Shown here piece by piece: positions 36,273-38,740 of a stretch of 38,740 bases of DNA. The notes beneath the pieces are model-generated. The model was not told the DNA's origin, did not search any database, and saw only the letters and a program-made list of their open reading frames with translations. Origin of the DNA: a virus; IMG/VR virus record IMGVR_UViG_3300006028_000019, positions 1 through 38,740 of that record; one strand, written 5' to 3'. The translations under genes were made by a program, and so were the position numbers. How positions within the stretch are numbered: the stretch's first letter is position 1; each line of letters begins with the position of its first letter.

Positions 36273-38740
36273 ATGGCGGACAAGCCGGAAGTTGGCTTTC
36301 AGTTCGGGGTGGAAGGTGATCAGGCCCTGCTTTCCACCATCCAGGCCCTGCGCAACGAACTGAAGCAGCTACACCAACAGCAGCAGGAGACCACATCGAG
36401 CGCGGAATCTCTCCAGCGCGCCTGGTCAAGCCTCATCTACGTCGCGGGCGCATTGGAGCTCGTCAAGCACGTCAAAGAGGCCGCCGATTTCAGCTTGCAG
36501 ATGCGGAATCTTAGCCTGACCACCGGCATGTCCGTAGTCAGTCTCGCGGGGTTGCACGACTCCGTGGGAGAGATGGGCGGCGACTTCGATCGCGTGTCCG
36601 TGGGGCTCAGCAAAATGCTCAAGGCCCAACAGGACGCGGTGGACGGCAACAAGAAGGCCATCAAGGGCTTCCACGACATCGGAATTTCAGTAGCGGAACT
36701 GAAACGCCTTAGCCCGGAGCAACTATTTTACCGGGTGGCGGACGGTTTCCGGCAGACGGGGTCAGCTGCGGAGAGAAACCAAGCCGCGGTGGCTCTGTTC
36801 GGTCGCGGCGGACGTGAACTGATTGCGATGTTCGACCTTCTCGGTCCAGAGATCCAGCAGCACATAAAAGAAATGGGGGAGGCTAGCGGCGTCACTGATA
36901 AAGCGACCGAGGCCTCGGTGCGCTTCAAAGTTGTTACCGAGCAAATGTCTGTGGAGGGTCGCAAGTTGGGAAGCATTTTCCTTCCTATCCTTTCCGCGAT
37001 TGGGTTGGGACTGGCTGGGGTCGGTGTGGTTGCGGCAAACGTATTCGAGATCGTGGCGGGCATACTTGTCACTCTTTTTGAGGGTCTGAAGGCGCAAGCA
37101 GAGATAGCGTTCGACCTGGCTAGGGGTGATTTCAAAGGAGCTGTTGAAGATGCGAAACAAGCTGGTAGTTCGATAAAAACAACGTGGAAAAACGTCGGCA
37201 GCGATTTGAAGGGCTCGTGGTCTGATCTTGGTCGCATGGCGAAGGCTGCCTTTGGGCAACTTCCTCCGCAGATTCCCACGGGAGGCGACGACAATAAGCC
37301 GGGCAAGCCCGAACCTGCACGTGAACGCGGCGATCGCATCGAAGCCGGTGCACTGAGACAACATGCGCAAGACGAACTCGCGCTCTATCGCGAACTGGCG
37401 AAGGGGCGTGAGGAACAAGACAAGCGGGACTATGACCAGGGCCTGCTCTCGCTCCAAGACTACTTCAACCGCCGGCGCGGTGCTATCCAGGCGGCGTTCA
37501 CGGAAGAGCTGAAGGCGCTGGGTGCCGAGAAGATCGGAGTGCAATCCCTCTTGGTACAGGCTCAGGCGCGTTCAACGACAACTGCTCCCGAGGAAGTAGC
37601 CAAGAAGCGCGAAATTCGTCAGTTGACCGACCAGATCACTCATATCGAGGTGGAGGAGGCGCGCGAGTTGGCGAGGCGTGATGCCGAACTCGATAAAAAC
37701 GAAGACGCTCGCGCCAAAGCCAAGCAGGATCATCTGCTGAAAGAACTCGAGGCGCAGAAAAAGCTCGCAGATCTCGAAGGCTCGCGCGTGAAGTCGGCGC
37801 AGCTCGCCATCGAGATCGAAGATCTGCAGCTGCGCAAGGAATTGGAGCAACTCGGAAAAACCAAAGTCGAGATCGATGCCTTTATCGCGCAGTACAGTTC
37901 CGCCCGCAACATTCGCACCACCGTCACTGACACACAAAGAGGTTTTGAAGGCGGCGAGGCTCAGCTGGCCGAGACGAAAACCGCGCTGCAGGAAAAGGTT
38001 GCGGACTATCAACTTCAGCCCTACCAGGCTGAGCGGCAGCTGCGCGCCGAGTACGAAAAGGAGATCCCCATCCTGCAGGCGAAGGTGCAACTGCTTCGCC
38101 AGCAGGCCGCGGCAGCGCAGGCGGCAGCCGAAGCGCGCGGAGAAAAAGGTCCGAACGCGGAAGCCGTCGACATCGCGAAGCAGGCTGACCAGGACGAGAC
38201 CAAACTGCTGAAGCTTCGGACGGAAATGACGAAGATGGACACGACCTGGATGTCGTGGCGCACCGAAGCGCTGCAGGCGATCGACCAGGTGAGCACACAC
38301 CTCACCACGGGACTGAATGGTTGGATAGAGGGTCATCAGCGTTTCGGCGATGCGTTGAAGCAGACCTGGAACAGCATCGTGATGACGGGCGTGACTTCGC
38401 TGGAGAAGCTCGGGGCGCAGTGGATCTCTCATCACCTGAAGATGCTACTGATCAAACAGACCACCAACGCGGCCGGTCTTGCCAGCGACACGACGACCGC
38501 AGCTGCCGGCGAGTCGATAAGGCGAACGACTGGGCTACGGTCCGTTTTGATGGCTGCGAAGTTGGCGGCAGTTCACGCCTTCAAATCCGTCTTTGAAACG
38601 GTTCCCTTTCCGCTCAACATAATCCTTGCGCCAGCCGCCGCAGCCGGAGCGTTCATCGGAGCGATGGCTGTTGGCGCATTCGCTGAGGGTGGCTACATCC
38701 GTGGGTCTGGCAGCTCTAGAAGTGATTCCATCCCTGTGAT
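36273..38740 (+). CDS. Tape-measure protein, N-terminal part (runs off the edge)
   Basis: The frame from ATG 36273 is open for 822 codons to the end of the window. The N-terminus is helical ('FGVEGDQALLSTIQALRNEL'). A domain at about 60-215 has the TP901-type pattern ('LTTGMSVVSLAGLHDSVGEMGG', 'RNQAAVALFGRGGREL'). A hydrophobic segment at about 240-270 ('AIGLGLAGVGVVAANVFEIV') is followed by long coiled coils (about 350-680). It ends 'YIRGSGSSRSDSIPV', which continues in the fragment at position 1. Together they give about 1050 residues, fitting a tail of roughly 150 nm at 1.5 angstrom per residue. Confidence 0.88.
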   Translation, partial: MADKPEVGFQFGVEGDQALLSTIQALRNELKQLHQQQQETTSSAESLQRAWSSLIYVAGALELVKHVKEAADFSLQMRNLSLTTGMSVVSLAGLHDSVGEMGGDFDRVSVGLSKMLKAQQDAVDGNKKAIKGFHDIGISVAELKRLSPEQLFYRVADGFRQTGSAAERNQAAVALFGRGGRELIAMFDLLGPEIQQHIKEMGEASGVTDKATEASVRFKVVTEQMSVEGRKLGSIFLPILSAIGLGLAGVGVVAANVFEIVAGILVTLFEGLKAQAEIAFDLARGDFKGAVEDAKQAGSSIKTTWKNVGSDLKGSWSDLGRMAKAAFGQLPPQIPTGGDDNKPGKPEPARERGDRIEAGALRQHAQDELALYRELAKGREEQDKRDYDQGLLSLQDYFNRRRGAIQAAFTEELKALGAEKIGVQSLLVQAQARSTTTAPEEVAKKREIRQLTDQITHIEVEEARELARRDAELDKNEDARAKAKQDHLLKELEAQKKLADLEGSRVKSAQLAIEIEDLQLRKELEQLGKTKVEIDAFIAQYSSARNIRTTVTDTQRGFEGGEAQLAETKTALQEKVADYQLQPYQAERQLRAEYEKEIPILQAKVQLLRQQAAAAQAAAEARGEKGPNAEAVDIAKQADQDETKLLKLRTEMTKMDTTWMSWRTEALQAIDQVSTHLTTGLNGWIEGHQRFGDALKQTWNSIVMTGVTSLEKLGAQWISHHLKMLLIKQTTNAAGLASDTTTAAAGESIRRTTGLRSVLMAAKLAAVHAFKSVFETVPFPLNIILAPAAAAGAFIGAMAVGAFAEGGYIRGSGSSRSDSIPV

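Noticed and set aside
36274-38740. Long minus-strand open frames across the tape-measure gene (for example 36762-37544 and 37572-38435)
   Set aside because: They mirror the + strand tape-measure frame, are rich in Leu/Arg patterns typical of antisense shadows, and have no ribosome-binding sites.
1-38740. CRISPR array, tRNA or rRNA genes
   Set aside because: No regularly spaced short repeats beyond those listed, no cloverleaf-like segment, and no rRNA-like sequence was noticed. A tRNA search was not possible.

Overview
This window looks like an almost complete genome of a temperate, long-tailed (siphovirus-type) bacteriophage. It is opened inside the tape-measure gene: position 36273 starts a tape-measure protein that runs off the right edge in frame, and position 1 opens in the middle of the end of the same protein. 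Comparing two internal repeats of that protein suggests that only about 10 nt are missing between the two ends, so the molecule is probably circular or circularly permuted at about 38.75 kb. Base composition is high-GC (an estimate by eye). No tRNA, rRNA or CRISPR array was seen. The host is uncertain. Small basic proteins ending in an 'ALARW' pattern, and the many zinc-ribbon proteins, would fit a soil bacterium such as an Acidobacteriota member, but that is an inference.

Layout on the + strand. 1-6587: end of the tape measure, then a tail tip of gene-transfer-agent type (DUF2460, DUF2163, NlpC/P60 peptidase, and a hub split into two frames). 6584-10911: two secreted-looking, fibre-like proteins, one with a glycoside-hydrolase-like domain and three 110-residue repeats, the other with DUF2341 and LamG-like domains. 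10963-12942: small membrane proteins, a DUF5675 protein and a three-helix holin. 12938-16060: control and accessory region with a serine recombinase, several small genes, and two small genes each bounded by paired repeats. 16087-20290: replication region with a rolling-circle (HUH) initiator, a possible single-strand-binding protein, and a chain of tiny overlapping genes, many with zinc ribbons. 20431-21483: a helix-turn-helix protein and a GPZ-like tail protein. 21484-34420: possible cos region, lambda-like packaging and head genes (small and large terminase, portal, a fused protease and major capsid protein, connectors), tail terminator, tail tube, fibre modules, and tail chaperones made by a -1 frameshift on a run of seven T. 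34417-36222: accessory cassette with divergent promoters, small genes, a superinfection-immunity protein and a partner membrane protein. 36273 to the end: tape measure.

The genome is therefore a mosaic: a lambda-type head, a GTA-type tail tip, and a plasmid-type replication initiator. Small accessory genes are set into the structural operon with their own signals: opposite-strand genes at 24573 and 34566, and a strong promoter at 35240. A 16-nt motif recurs five times, always between genes at module boundaries. All functions are read from sequence patterns by eye; no searches were run.
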